Of a stretch of 64,000 bases of DNA, positions 9,864-22,644 are shown piece after piece. Made by a program: the position numbers and the translations under genes. The notes beneath the pieces are model-generated. The model ran no database searches and was not told the DNA's origin. It saw only the letters and a program-made list of their open reading frames with translations. The stretch covers positions 174,355,706 to 174,419,705 of the forward strand of contig OZ024743.1 of the NCBI GenBank assembly GCA_964016885.1. Reading direction: 5' to 3'. This DNA is from Eledone cirrhosa (lineage: Eukaryota > Mollusca > Cephalopoda > Octopoda > Eledonidae). The stretch's first letter is position 1. Each line of letters begins with the position of its first letter.

Positions 9864-11993
9864 ATGCAGAAACAACGTCTGAATATTTCTACAAAGAACA
9901 TACCCGTACCAAGCAGGAACACATACCTAAAACTCCTGATACAGAAAACAGACGCGTTCATTAAAAGGCTGCGTTGGCGTGCCTTTTATTTCGATAATCC
10001 GCGAAAAGCAGACAACAAACAGGATAAATTTGGGTTTAAAACCTATAATAACCCTCCATGTAACCCAGCATTGCTACCCTTCGAAAATGATGTCTTGGAA
10101 CTCATACGGAGTATCACATTTCGGAATAGGAGCAATTCCTTCCAGCAGGACCTGAAGAATAGAATTCATTCTATTAAGGATTCTAATGCCGTGCACGTCC
10201 ATTCCGACAAAACTGGCAACCTATATCAAATGGAGCGCAGTACTTACCATCAACTACTACATAATGCTGTAACTAAGGATTACCGTAAAACTAATCGGTG
10301 CGTCATCAATGAAATCAACGATGCTGGGTTTAAAATCACCTCTGATCTCAACATCCTGGACCGGACCGAACGTCTGGACCCTATTTCCCCCCACTTTACC
10401 CTGAAGGATCACAAATCCAATTTTCCGAACAACCCCTCTATTCGGCTTATTAACCCTATGAAGTCCGATTTAGGTAGACTTAGTAAAAGGATTCTGGATA
10501 GAATTATACCTAAAATTAGAAGTTTGGCCCCTCTTGCACTGTGGAACAATTCCTTCGCGGTGATTGATTGGTTCAACGGCATATGCAACAAGGAACATTG
10601 CCGTTTTATCCAATTCGACATCAATAATTACTACTCCTCCATCACTTTACCACTTCTCCTTAGAGCTATCAATTTCGCTTAAACACTCACAGTGGTTAAG
10701 GATTTCGAAGTTGATGTCATCCTCAATGCCTGTAAGTCGGTGATTAATTTCGACGACTCTATTTGGATTAAAAAATCCAATAGTACCCCATTCGACGTGA
10801 GTATGGGCGCCAGCGATTCTGCGGAGGTTACTGATCTTATCGGCCTTTTCCTTCTTTTTTCTATCAAGGACGAATTCCCCAATGCGGGCAGTGGTTTGTA
10901 CCGTGATGATGGTCTTTTGACCATGACTAAGTGCGGCCCTCGTGCTTGCGACAGGTTCAGAAAAGAACTCACGGCCTTCTTTAAAAGCTTCAACCTCTCT
11001 ATACAGGTTGAGGCCAACCTCTCGGTCGTTAATTACCTCGACGTTACCCTCAATTTATCGAATGGCTTGTATTACCCGTATAGAAAGCCGAATGCTATGC
11101 TTAATTACATAAGTAAGCATTCCAACCATCCTGCCAGCATAACCAAGAACCTGGTAAGAAACGTTTCGTTAAGGCTTTCCCGTCTATCTACTAACGAGCA
11201 TATTTTCAACGACCATTCCACTTATTACAATGAAGCTCTAGCTCGGAGTGGATTTATCGATAAGATAGCATATACAGAGTACGAGAATAGACCTAGAAGA
11301 AATAGATCCCGTCACATTATATGGTATAACCCACCATATAATATGGAGGTGGCCACACCATTAGCTAAGATCTTTCTATCCCTTATTACGAAGCATTTTC
11401 CCCCTACACATAAATATAGTCAAATTTTTAATAGAAATACTATTAAAATTTCTTACTCTATGACTCCTAACCTTGCACATAACATCACAGCTTCAAATTT
11501 AGCTAAACTACCTAGCCGTAGGAACACGTGCAACCCTGTAGTTAGTACTAACTGTAATTGTAGGAATCGGGTTGATTGCCCCTTTTCCGAGAAATGCCTC
11601 TCTAGTAACATTGTCTACAAATGTAAGGTTGAAACACCCACGTCCCGTAGGGCCTACATAGGGTTTACTGCCAATAGATTCAAGCAGTGTCTTTACATGC
11701 ATACCCATTCTTTTCGTTACCCTCTAAGAAGGAATATGACGACACTTTCAGCTTATATCTGGAGTCTAAAAGACAACCACACCCAATATAAGTTACACTG
11801 GGAGATCCTAGCTAGGGCTAGATCGTATAACGGAAATAAAAGACCATGTGACCTCTGCGCCGCTGAGGCCCTTGAAATACTCTACGCCACAGACCACATC
11901 TTAAACAAAAAATCTGAGGCAATTTCGGCTTGTAAACATAAATTGCACAAAACTTTCCTGTATTACAGCCCCACGTTATACCCTAACGGATAG
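9864..11993 (+). pseudogene. Penelope-like RT plus GIY-YIG nuclease, one internal stop
   Basis: A 709-codon frame broken only by TAA at 10680-10682; both halves (9864-10679 and 10683-11990) are in the same frame. The first half has the RT motif FTLKDHK...IRLINP. The second has the catalytic motif YRDDG (10899-10913) and a palm/thumb segment VVNYLDVTLN. A cysteine-rich linker (CNPVVSTNCNCRNRVDCPF) leads to the GIY-YIG-type domain (VYKCKV... AYIGF, about 11610-11880). The nuclease helix reads FKQCLYMHTHSF; family members usually have Arg where Cys sits, so catalysis may be lost as well. The last codons lie inside the right terminal repeat. Confidence 0.9.
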
Positions 11994-12270
11994 CACGATC
12001 TATACGTGGATATTTTACGTCTTGATGTGGTAGCTAAGTATATGTTATGTTTATACCATTACTTATTTGCATAGGTAAGTATATATTACCTGTATGTTTT
12101 GTGAAGGGAACGTTTCCACGAACAAAAGTATCGTCTTCCTGTCTTCCTCCGGTTGCAACGTTTTTTGAAATATCCACTTCTGCGTTTACATATTGACTGT
12201 TAGTTTCAGAAGATCCCGTTAAGGGTGAAAGCAGCGATTCTTTGCTTAAACTTTAATCTGTTATTTTAAT
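11955..12270. repeat. Right inverted terminal repeat of Penelope-like element
   Basis: Reverse complement of 9515-9832. It overlaps the last 13 codons of the reading frame and ends CTGTTATTTTAAT next to a (TA)n run. Confidence 0.92.
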
Positions 12271-13040
12271 CTATATATATATATATATATATATATTGAA
12301 TATTATACTCTTGATTTGGCCAGAGATGAATATTTCCAGATACCTTTTAAGCGTAACTTTCCGTATTTATTATTATTATGAAATATTGATTGTTATTCTG
12401 GTATCATATCTCTGTTTTTAGCCTAAGAAAATACCTATATACGTGTATAATTAATACATGCATACATTTATTTTAAAAAAATCTAATTGAGTTCTTCACA
12501 CGCAGGGTTAAAATTGTTGAAAAAATTAATTGACCCACGTGTAAATTATTTTACTTTCTTGTGTTTCGCGATTGCCTCCCTTTTCCGCTTCATGACGCTG
12601 TGAGATTCCTCATTCTGAGACTGCTGGAATTTCAAATTTGGCGGTCATTATGATGCGGAGAGGGACAATTGCTGACATGAATTTTGACATCGGTAAGAGA
12701 ATTTTTCTCATATCAATGTTTGACGGGCATCCACTGATGATTTATAAGTACCCACCTGCGTATGTTCTTACAGAAAGATGTGCAGGCTTCTACATAACCC
12801 GGACACATTCTCCCAACTTGTAGAAAACTTATAATGAAACAATTGTTTGGAAAGGGAGATGTATTTTAATTTTAATTATATCTCATATAAAATAATACAA
12901 CTGGCTTTCCACAAAATACATATAGTTAGCACCCCAAACATAAAATTGGGATTATACTAAGGTATACCCTAATGTTTGTTGAGTGAGATGGAAGCCAGTC
13001 AGAGTATAGCTTCAGGCTTTCTCTGTTAATGTATTGTATA
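12271..13040. other. Unassigned sequence
   Basis: Starts with a (TA)n run, then AT-rich unique sequence. A 61-codon frame at 12638-12823 has no recognisable motif. Confidence 0.4.
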
Positions 13041-13054
13041 TATATATATATATA

Positions 13055-13262
13055 TATATCCGTGTAGGCAACACGGTAAAAACCTCCCAGCCCCACACTG
13101 TAAATGTGGTTGGTGTTAGGAAGGGCATCCAGCTGTAAAAAACCCGCCAGACAGTCCTATGCGAGCAAGACAACCACTCTTGCCTCAAGTGGGAAAACTC
13201 CCGTCCAAACCCATGCAAGCGTGGAACATGGACGTTAAACGATGATGATGATGATGATGATA
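13055..13262 (+). mobile_element. 5'-truncated LINE 3' tail
   Basis: Matches the tail at 4625-4835 and 61510-61714: AACACGGTAAAAACCTCCCA, GGTTGGTGTTAGGAAGGGCA, CATGCAAGCGTGGAACATGG, then (GAT)n. Confidence 0.8.
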
Positions 13263-14370
13263 TATATATATACACCCACATCACAGTTAGTAGAATGTCT
13301 ACTTGACCATTATTTCCTACGAAGGAACTGCAGCATTAACCTAGTAGCATTTACTAAGATCCCCACTCTGAGTGTTTTATGCAATAGAACTATATTGCCT
13401 TGAACCCCTGTCAGTTTCAATGTTGAGTATTCCTGTTGTTTGACCAACATAATTGCCTTCTCATGAAATTAATGTGCAAGTGGCTGAGCATTCCACAGAA
13501 ACGTACCCCTTTAACCTTTTAGTTACCAACCCAGCTAAAACCGGATCTGGTTCTATGAAATAAAACCACCCATTTTAAATGTTTCCAAAGTAAATTAAAA
13601 TCTTCCAACATAGAGAGATACTGATAGAGTGATTATGATTTTCTACACACTGACGCGTATGTGCACATACATCTATATGTATGAGTATATAACTATAATC
13701 ATGCAAACTTATAAAAATACATGCTCACGGACATACATTCAGATAAATACACATACTTTCACACATACATTTACACAAACACACATTCACACAAAAACAG
13801 ATACAGTCATGATAGCGTTCGATGAATTGGAAATGGGAGAGTAAAACAAGTATAATGTTTTATTTATCTATTAACAATACAGTTTAACTCTTTTTTTCTT
13901 TTAAACTCATTTGTATAAAAATTTTATATAATGCTTACAGAATGAAAACACTAATGTATACAAAGGAAAGGGAAAGGAAAAAAAGAAAGAAAAATACACA
14001 AGCATGTAATACACACATCTAAGACCACATAGAACAAAATGCAGGCAAAAGAGTGGAAAAAACGAGACGCTACCAGAGCAAACGATAACAATATACCGAG
14101 GAGCACTGGGAAACCTCTTTAATTATTTTTGAGGCAAGCCAGCATGCTCGCAGCGTTACCTGGGGTGATGGCGAGGCTGAGGTGCTGGAACAATCAAGTG
14201 CCCTCATGAGCATCACCAGTTACTTCTGTTTGGCGATATGCCAGTGAAGATAAGAACCTTGCTGTCAGTTGTTAGGACATCAGGGTTTGAGACAAAACTA
14301 CACTTGATTAATGAATGACAGCTTGCTCATACGTTTTATATTTTAACATAGTTTTTACAGTTTGATGTCC
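13263..14370. other. Unassigned sequence
   Basis: Contains a CA/ACAT-rich stretch (13660-13800) and an A-rich stretch (13960-14000). No gene or known repeat recognised. Confidence 0.4.
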
Positions 14371-14374
14371 TTCA

Positions 14375-14905
14375 TCATCATCTCATCATCTTCTTTTAAC
14401 GTCCATCTTCCATGCTAGCATGGGTTAGACTTCCTAATGCCAACCATTTTATAGAATGTATTGAGTACATTTTATTTTGGAACCATCACCACCACTTTAT
14501 GTAGTGTACTTGGATATTTTTTATTTTTTTTATTGTGGCCCCATCACTACCACTTTACAGAGTGTATTGGGTGCATTTTATTGTGGAACCATTACTACCA
14601 CTTTACAGAGTACTAGGTGTATTTTATTGTGGCACCAACACTACATCTTTACAGAGTGTACTGGGTGATTTTATTGTAGCCCCAACACTACCACTTTACA
14701 GAGTCCTGGGTGCATTTTATTGTGGCATTGTCACTACCACTTTACAGAGTACTAGGTGCATTTTATTGTGGTGCCAGAACTACCTCTTTATAAAGAGTAT
14801 TGGGATGCATTTTATGGTGGCACCATCACTATCACTTTACTGAGTGTACTGAGTACATTTTATTGTGGCACCAACACTAACACATTACAGAGTGTATTCA
14901 TTGGA
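14375..14905 (-). repeat. Tandem array of a SINE internal module
   Basis: A minus-strand SINE/LINE tail (ATCATCTTC... CCATGCTAGCATGGG, 14375-14450) is followed by about nine degenerate units of 43-50 bp. The unit core is GGGTGCATTTTATTGTGGCAC followed by CACTACCACTTTACAGAGT. The same module occurs once or twice in the full SINEs, so it has expanded here. Confidence 0.78.
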
Positions 14906-15271
14906 CTGCAACCATGCTGTAGTACCAATGTTAAGGTTTCTAATCAATTGTATTAACACCAGTAGTTATTTAACCCTTTCATTACCATATTTAAAATGAA
15001 ATACATTATTATCATCATCATACGTCTACTTTTCCATGTATTTCAAAGGATTTAGTATATTATTATTTATTTCAGTATTATGATGGTATTTGTAACTTAA
15101 ATTATCAAACTATCATAGAAAATATTATTTTAAATAGATTTATTTTAAAATGGATGATTTTATAGAACCAGGTGGGTTGGTATGAAAAGAGTTGAGTCTC
15201 ATACTTATTTTCTCGATGTTATCCAACCATCTTGCCCGGAGTCTACCCCTGAGTCTCCTCCTGAATCTTCG
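14906..15271. other. Unassigned AT-rich sequence
   Basis: No gene or known element seen. Confidence 0.4.
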
Positions 15272-15434
15272 GAAAGAATACAATCGTGTATACAAGCGAC
15301 CAAAATGGGGTGCTTCCAAAGGCTCTTTGAAGTAACGTTACTTAATAGAGTGCATAGCTCAGAGATCAGAGTAGCACTCCAAGTAGAGCTGCTACTTCTC
15401 TGAATTGAGAGATCACAGCTCCGATACATACGTA
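15272..15434 (+). pseudogene. LINE reverse transcriptase C-terminal fragment
   Basis: Frame reads ERIQSCIQATKMGCFQRL, then LLNRVHSSEIRVALQVELL, a stop, and IERSQLRYIRR. This resembles the post-RT region of a common animal LINE group (RSWIQ..EM...R, RVRSS.IR, ERSQLRWFGH-like). It is only about 160 bp and is the sole sign of this second LINE family. Confidence 0.6.
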
Positions 15435-15835
15435 GGTAACATATAAAAAAATAAGGAAAGAAAATATCACTATTTCTCTTTGTGGAAGAAATGGGCTGTA
15501 TTGAGGAACACAGTGGCCATGCATACTCCTAAAATAAGTACCAGTAAGTTTGGACTCTTAGTTGATTTTACCCACTGTTGATGGCCATCTGTACACAGTT
15601 CTTTTTCTTGCCATGCTTGCTACTGATATACACATGCACCCCCACACACATGTAGCCCCCACCCCACCACATATTTGAACAACAGAGGCGGAGTTGATGG
15701 AATAAAAACTGTCCTATATTGATAAGGTCAGATCAATTTTAGATAGCTAAAGAAAGGCTAAATAGATATAAAAAGAAAGACATGAATAAAGGCTAAATTG
15801 AATAAAACACATACGCACAAGTATACATTATCATA
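15435..15835. other. Unassigned sequence
   Basis: No coding or repeat signature beyond short CACA runs near 15630-15670. Confidence 0.4.
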
Positions 15836-15839
15836 ATCT

Positions 15840-16050
15840 CAAACATCATCACTATCATCATCATCACCACCACCACCACTACTACCATCATCTTTAACCA
15901 CTACCACCACCATCATCATAATCACCCCCATCCCCACCACGGCCATCATAACCACCACCACCAACATAACCCCCCCCCCTCATAATCACCACTACCACCA
16001 CCATCATCAACACTACCATCATCATAATCACCACCATCACCATATGGTTG
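15840..16050. repeat. CAT/CAC trinucleotide microsatellite
   Basis: Imperfect (CAT)n and (CAC)n with short interruptions. It gives a Gly/Asp-rich spurious frame on the minus strand. Confidence 0.85.
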
Positions 16051-16560
16051 ATTTGACCCAGTAAAATCTAGGTTGACACATGTAACCATTCTCAGTGGAG
16101 TAATGTATGCATGTTGTTTTTCTTTTTTATCAAAGTTTAGCAGATGAGACTTCAACAACAATATTAGAATCAGTTTTTGACAAGTCTTAAGATTTTGTTT
16201 ATTCTTTTACTATTATCAACATCAAAGAGAGGAAAGATAACTTGACCTTTGTGGCATTTGGCCTCAGGGCACAATTGACCTGGAACAAATATTCAAGCAT
16301 TTTCAATCTAATGACATATACTCTGATCAAAAGGTTTTAAAATGGTGATACTAACTTGACCGTTGATTTTCATTATCCAAGCCAGTGTAAAGTATTGATC
16401 CCAAGAGACAATGAAACATATACTGTAGATTTGAACTCCTGTCTTTTGACCTGGTCATTCATTTAGCTATGTTGCTTCTTGTTTCTGTCTGTTGATATCA
16501 ATTAAACAGATTTATGATAAAATGCATGTTTTATATTGTTTCTAGCTTCTTGTGTTATGT
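16051..16560. other. Unassigned sequence
   Basis: Nothing recognised. Confidence 0.4.
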
Positions 16561-16564
16561 GTAT

Positions 16565-16770
16565 GTTCAGCATCATCGTTTTTATGTCCACTTTTCCATA
16601 TTTGCATGGGTTGGACCGGTCCTTCTCAGCACGGCATCACTCTACTTATCATCTTTGTCGTCATCTCCTCTTCCAGTCTTAATGACTTGGGGTCCATTCT
16701 CACAACCTCTGCCCAGGTCTTTCTTGGTTGTCCTCTACTGCGGCTTCCTTGGGTACTGAGCTGGAGCCAC
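16565..16770 (-). mobile_element. Antisense LINE 3' end fragment
   Basis: Matches 8015-8210: TCCACTTTTCCAT, TGCATGGGTTGGACCGGTCC, then AGGTCTTTCTTGGT and CTCTACTGCGGCTTCC. It is a 5'-truncated copy of the same LINE subfamily and the likely ancestor type of the 47-bp minisatellite at 49638-50345. Confidence 0.65.
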
Positions 16771-16885
16771 GGACCTCTCATATAGGCCGACTAGTGCATC
16801 TTTTTTACACACACTCCCATACCATTCAGAGTGTAGCTGCATATTAACATTACACAGCCATTAAAGCATCCTTACCTCATTTCTT

Positions 16886-17266
16886 TCAAGCCTCCGCTAA
16901 CCTCTGCAGGATTTGAACTCAGAACGTAAAGGGACGTAACTATGTCGCTAAGAAGCACAATGTCTGACACTCTACCAATTCTACTGCTAATCCACCACCC
17001 TTTATAATGATAATTGTTTCTACTTTTGGCACAAGGCCAGCAATTACCCAGTACATTACTGGTACTTTATTTTATCAGCCCCGTAAGGATGAAAGCAACG
17101 TTAACCTCGGCGGGATTTGAACTCAACGTAAAGGGCCGTAACTCTATGCTGTAAAGATGGTATCTGATGCCCTACCGATACTACCAATTTACCACCCTTT
17201 AGAATAATAATAATTGTATCTACTTTTGGCATAAGGCCAGCAATTACCGAGTACATTATTGGTACT
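16886..17266 (-). mobile_element. Cluster of minus-strand SINEs (GGCAGTATCGG type)
   Basis: Three pieces in one orientation: a head (16886-17005), a nearly complete copy (17008-17203) with B box reading GGCGGGATTTGAACTC in antisense, and a 3' half (17204-17266) that stops where the Tx1-like LINE begins. Confidence 0.78.
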
Positions 17267-17570
17267 TTATAATAATAATAATAATAATAATGATTTCATT
17301 TATTAGCCACAAGGGCCGACATGTAGGGGACAATACAAAGACAGGGACAGTGGGGGTTTACAATGAGGTCGAGTAAAAGTGCACAATGGCAAGACTAATT
17401 TAACAATGAAGATATAAAAATATAAAATAAACTATGCATAAATATAACAAAATAAATTCCCCGATAGGGGGTGGACGACCCTGGGGTGACTCGAGTACCC
17501 CACCAATCCTGAACTATTCTGCGCTTCTAGGGCACCCAGGGAGAGCACCCCTCTCCTCAAGTTAGCTAGC

Positions 17571-20500
17571 CTATAGGCGCATGGTCAGAGTAGGCCCATT
17601 CACACAAGCCATTCTCGCCACATTCATCCACCTTTTAGCAAATGTACTGGGGGGCAGCACTTCTCTCTCCACCATCACCTTCCTTTCCAGGTGAAACTTG
17701 AAGAAGTTGAGGGATTGGCCGAAGGGAAAAGTGTCTGCCTTCAGTCCTTTTAATCTAGTCCACCATATAACCTCTTTCGCAACTGCCACCAGACAGAAAA
17801 TTTCCTGCTCTTCCTGACCTAAGGAAGGCAGTGGGTCGATCTTCACTATGGACTCGGCCGATAGCCGGATTCATTCCACACGCGACAGTAACTGTTCGAC
17901 ATAACTCCACAAGTTAGTAAGGCACGGACATTGGACAAGTGCGTGCAGAACGGTTTCGTCGTTCTGTGCGCATCTTGGGCAGGTCCTGTAGAGTTTATGC
18001 CGAACCGGCAGTGCCCTCCGGTAGCACTGCCAAGCGAGGGATTTCAGGAAATTGTCCATCATCCCCGGATCGAAAGTCCTCCGGTACAGACTGGACAGTT
18101 CGACTTCGTCGAGGCCCAAAGCTTCTCCGAGTGTGTCATTGCACTTGCCCACCACTAATCCTCTATAGAACTCGAGAGTGGAAGTTCCACTGATCGCATT
18201 GCCCGCTTGGTAGAGGGCAGTGAGTGCCTGGCAACATTCCAGGTGCCAGTCACCCAGTCTCGGTCTCTTCTTGACCCAGGACTGCAGATCAGTCAAAGAA
18301 ATTAACTGCGGAAAGGCCCGTCTGATAAACGGCGACCACACCTGTTCACCGTTTAGGCAGAATATTTGGAGATGTCGCAGCCTCAACGCATGTCTGCGCA
18401 TTATTAGCCACGGCATGCCCAGCCCTCCGCGTAGAGGGTGCTGGCAGCAGATGGACTGCCTCACAAACGGAACTTGTCCCCTCCACAATAATTTGAAGAG
18501 GAGCCGTTCCAACTTGACGAGGCGCGGACGGGGGCAAGGCACGACGGTCAGGTGGTAGTAGATGACGGACGCAATGTACGCATTCGCCGCTTCCTCGCAG
18601 CCCATTTTTTGGTGAGACTGGCTACTCTGCTCGTTACCTCGTCCCAATTCTTTTCCACCTGGAGGTCTGGGAACCAAAGCCTGAGCAACTTTACCAGTCC
18701 GTCCGTCCAGCGCCCCACAACGCTGTTGGACGGCATGGGCTTGCCTCCAGGTTCCGAGCTGCAAGCCCACCGACTTCTGGGTTAAGTTTGGCACCTGTCA
18801 ACCTTTCATATTCCTTCAATAAGGTGCCGACCACCTCGATTTCTGAGGTGTTTGACACCATCACGGTGATGTCGTCCGCATAAGCCGACACCGCCTTTCC
18901 ACGTCCCGGTTCGAGCAGGATGCCCTGCAACAGCTCCAACTTCCGCAGTAAAGGCTCGAGAGTCAATACGTACAGAAGGGAAGAGAGAGGGCACCCTTGA
19001 CGGACCGATCGGGAGAGCCGAAATGGTTCCGAGAGGTGGCCATTAACCTTGACCACCGAGCGTGTGCCGCTGTGCATTGCAGCGATCCAGCTTCTGAAGA
19101 CAAGGCCAAAGCCAGCTGCTTTGAGGACAAACTCAAGATACCGATGGTCGACCCTATCGAATGCTTTCGATTGATCTAAATTGATCAGTGCCCCACCGAA
19201 GCCAGGTTTACACCCTACCCTCTCTATGATGTATCGCATGACATGGAGATTGTCGTGTATGGACCTGGCTGGGATTGCGCAAGTTTGTGCCTCCCCAACC
19301 AAATCCTCGACGACAAGCACCAATCTCTTTGCTAACACCTTGGCCAAAATCTTAAACTGTGTTGAGCAGAGTTATGGGCCTGAAGTTGTCTAATGTATCC
19401 CTCTTGTTCTCGTCTTTCCTTATCAGCGTCACCGCTCCCCTGCTCACAGAACTGGGAATACTCCCATTCTGCTGCCAGTTGCAGTAGAGTGCTTCAAGGA
19501 GATCAGAGAACAAGTCTGGCATATTTACGTAAAGCTTGTAGGGCAGGCCATCCAAACCGAGTGACTTGTGCCTCATGCAGCCGACAAGGGCGTCCTGAAT
19601 TTCGGCTGAAGTAATCGGCCTTTCGCAGCGTTCAGTGTCGACCGTCGAGATGCTCGGCAAGCCGTCAAGGTAGGGACTGAAATCCGCTACTCTCTGACTT
19701 GCCACTCTCCCTGAACAACCGAGCAAAGTGCTGCCAAAAGGCCTCACACATCCGCTTGGAATCGCTTATCTCGTGTCCGTCTCGGTCCGCCAAAGACCGA
19801 ATTGTTGTTTTATTACCACGCTGCGCCTCCGCCACGCGGGCCCATCGAACAGCTTTAGTTCCCTCGTTTCTCAGCGCACGCGCCTTACCTCTGACAATGC
19901 AACCTTCGTGTTTCGCATTGAAGAAATGGTCTAATGCCATTCTCGCCGCTAGCAGGTCAGTTGCAATGCCACTACAAATAGCCTCGTCTAACTTATCTAC
20001 CACCTCCCCCTCCTTTCTATTTTTATCTAACGCTAGTTCTTTGCTGAACTCTATCGAAGTTACTCTAATCTCTCTTTTGAGAGCCTCCCACCATCTGTTG
20101 TTGATGATCCCCCCCCTATCAACTTTTGCTTAACTAAATTGTTGACTCGGTCCCTGTAAGCCTTATGTGCCGGAAATGACATGTTCAGCTTCCAGTAACC
20201 CAGTCCTAACCTACGCGTTTTATCTAGGTCGACCGTACAGATCACAAATTTGTGATCTGAATAGGCGACCGTTTTAAAAAGTGGGCAGCCTACACTATTT
20301 CTATCTATTTTCCTAATGAAGATTCTGTCTATATACAATCTAGATGACCCCATTCGGTTGGTCCATGTCCATACTGGCACATTAGGGAAATCTAGTCGAT
20401 ACCTGTCAGACAGTTGGAACTGGCTGAGTAGGTCCTTGAGGCTTTTGCACCCCCCGCTTCTATTGGCTACTCCCACACAATCCCAGCGTGCGTCTAAGAT

Positions 20501-20928
20501 GCCATTCCGGTCCCCCACTAACAGTAAAGGGCGAGACGTGCCCAGAAAGGTCTCCAGGCGCCTAAAGAAGTCTGGTCGTCCGGCTTCTGTAGGGGCGTAG
20601 ACGGCCAGCAATCTAAAGGCGCCACCTTCGCTACTGCTCACATCCAAGACCACCAACTTACTGTCCGGGTCCCGGAAGATCGACCTTACCTCGAGATTCA
20701 GTCCTTTCCTAAACAGCACTGCCACCCCCCCATTCCCGGCCTGCTAACAGATGTGAAGATCTGATAGTCGTCGAAAATGGGGGCTAGTGCGCGCGTGTCG
20801 GAAATTCTGGTCTCGCTGACGGCAATCACAACCATTTCCAGCGACCTGAGCTCATTGAGCAGGCGACCCTGCTTCCAGGGTGACCCCAGGCCGCGAACAT
20901 TTAAACTTCCTACTCTTAATATGGCCAT
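17571..20928 (-). pseudogene. Tx1-like ORF2: endonuclease-reverse transcriptase, broken
   Basis: From 20928 down: exonuclease-endonuclease-phosphatase domain (LRVGSLNVRGLGSPWKQGR; SETRIS; YSDHKFV about 20250-20270), linker, RT fingers, palm motif INLDQSKAFDRVDH (about 19140-19190), VRQGCPLSSLLY, catalytic YADD (18871-18882), then a C-terminal CxxC...H...C zinc finger (CPRCAQNDETVLHALVQC, about 17920-17975). The frame changes at about 20710, 20050, 19700, 19350 and 18750, and there is an in-frame stop at 17871-17873. Order and length (~3.4 kb) fit a complete but decayed ORF2 that nicks DNA and reverse-transcribes the element. Confidence 0.86.
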
Positions 20929-21251
20929 GTTGGCAAGCTAAAAGAGAGAGGGAAGGTTTACTTACCTCCCGGGGTCTTGTGAAGGTCGGGTGGTTCGACC
21001 TCCATGGTTGGTGGGGTTTCTTTTGGGAACCCCTTTAAAAGTCTCGATGTGGGTTTCACATTCGGGGTTCCACGTCTTGAGGAAAGCTTTCGAATTTCTT
21101 TGAAGGAATCGAGTGACATTCGGACCAGAAGCAAATCTTCTGGCACGCAAAATGTGCTCATTTCAAAAATCTCCCCCTCTGTTTAAATGTCCTCGCTTCG
21201 TGCCAAGAGGGCCATCAGTTTATCGTTGGCCCTTCTGACAAGCACGAAATT

Positions 21252-22512
21252 TTAAACATTTTGTTGGTGTGGTTTTATTTGTTTTCGTTTTGGTGACTGT
21301 GGTGGTGATGGTTTTGGTGGTGTTGTTTCGGGTATGTTTGTGTTTGTTGTAGGTGTGGTGTCTGCAATTTCAGGTATTTGTGTGTTTATTTGTACTTGTG
21401 TTTGTTTAGGTTGTTTGCATTTCGGGGATTGTGGAGGTGGTGTCGATGTTGCTGTTGGTGATGATGTTATTGGGGAAGTGTTTGCGTTAGTGGTGTCTGT
21501 ATTTTTTGTTGTGTATACTTTTGTGTTTTGTTGGGGCTTTTTTTGGGTGAGTTTTCTCTGTTTTTTTGCACTTTTGGGTTTTCCTTCATCTTCGCTGCTG
21601 GAAGACAAAGGGTCTGTGACTGTGAGTGTCTCTGTGTCTGCGTGTGCGTTTATTGTTTTGTCCATGTGTATAATTGGGGGGGGGGGAGCTTTCCTCGTTT
21701 TCCCCTCGGATTGGTTTTGGTGTTGGTGGTGGTCCGGCTGTTTTTGATGTTGGTGTCCGTGTCTTTGTTAGTGTTGTTTTTGGTGGTGGTGGTGCAGCTT
21801 TCCGTGCTGACAGTGGCGTTGGCAACAAAGGAGGTTTGCGACCCCCTACATTTTTGCGGTGATGGCAGAAGGCTTGTAGATGCGTTGCTTCCCCGCAGAC
21901 GAAGCAGTGTGGCCTTCTTCCCTCAGTGATTAGTTGGATTGTTGTCCCGTCCTGCAGGCTTGCAAAATCCAGGATGTTGTTCATGTCCTCCGGTTTCATT
22001 TGGAGAAGAATTTCCAAATCCATTCCGGACCAGTCTTCTCTCTCTGTCTTTTGATATCCAGGAGGGTAGTGTCTGTCCCCTCCTCGATTACGCATCCCAG
22101 CAGCCACCATATGTTCATTCCTGGTGGGATGCTGGGAATGCGGACTTTTACTGTTCTTTTACCCATGTAGGACGGGTGCATGATAATGCATTCCGTTCTG
22201 CAGGGGGCCACCGAGTGCTTAATAGCAAGGGCCTCGGTTTTGAACAGTACTGAGATGGTACCGAACTGTTTGGCTCTTGCCTTATACTCTTATGTCACTT
22301 CCGATGCACTCCAAAGCAGCCTCGACCTCTGCTTGGCTGACAAGTTCCAGTTTTCGTGTCTGCACCAAAATGCATCGAAAGTACACCGTCCTCCTTTGCA
22401 TGGCAGCTATTGCCCCGTCCGGGATGGTCAGGTTTGCCCAGGACTTCTCCCGTTTAATTAGCCTCCACGCCTGGGCCAACTGTTCGTTTTTATCGCTAAT
22501 ATCAGTATCCAA
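21252..22512 (-). pseudogene. Tx1-like ORF1, downstream gag-like zinc-knuckle module
   Basis: Begins RRTVYFRCILVQTRKLEL (near 22460), continues through EREDWSGMDLEILLQ and a CX2CX4HX4C knuckle (CFVCGEATHLQAFC, about 21890-21935), then Pro/Thr/Gln-rich low complexity to 21252. One or more frame changes lie between 22280 and 22110. The knuckle should bind the element RNA. It is a diverged paralogue of the module upstream. Confidence 0.75.
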
Positions 22513-22644
22513 TAAGCGCTTTGTTTTTGCTGCTGCTGCAGTAAAGGTGGTGCCTCTGATGCTCTTGTTGTTTCTGTTGCTGCAGTTGCCACCGCTGTTT
22601 TTGTTGTCCGTGGCTTTGGTGTGGGTGCTACGGATGTTGTCTTC

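Larger units (their letters stand above)
9515..12270 (+). mobile_element. Penelope-like element with inverted terminal repeats
   Basis: A 2756-bp unit with one long reading frame (9864-11993) between near-perfect inverted repeats of about 317 bp (9515-9832 and 11955-12270). The protein joins a reverse transcriptase to a GIY-YIG endonuclease, the defining pair of endonuclease-bearing Penelope-like elements. Other fragments of the family lie at 5960-6085, 42110-43425 and 63473-63655. Known family elements have repeated ends in direct or inverted arrangement. Confidence 0.92.

Noticed and set aside
12638..12823. 61-codon forward frame beside the Penelope element
   Set aside because: Short, no homology, outside the element boundaries.
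21252..21747. Forward Val/Phe/Gly-rich frames opposite the Tx1-like ORF1
   Set aside because: Antisense shadow of low-complexity ORF1 sequence.
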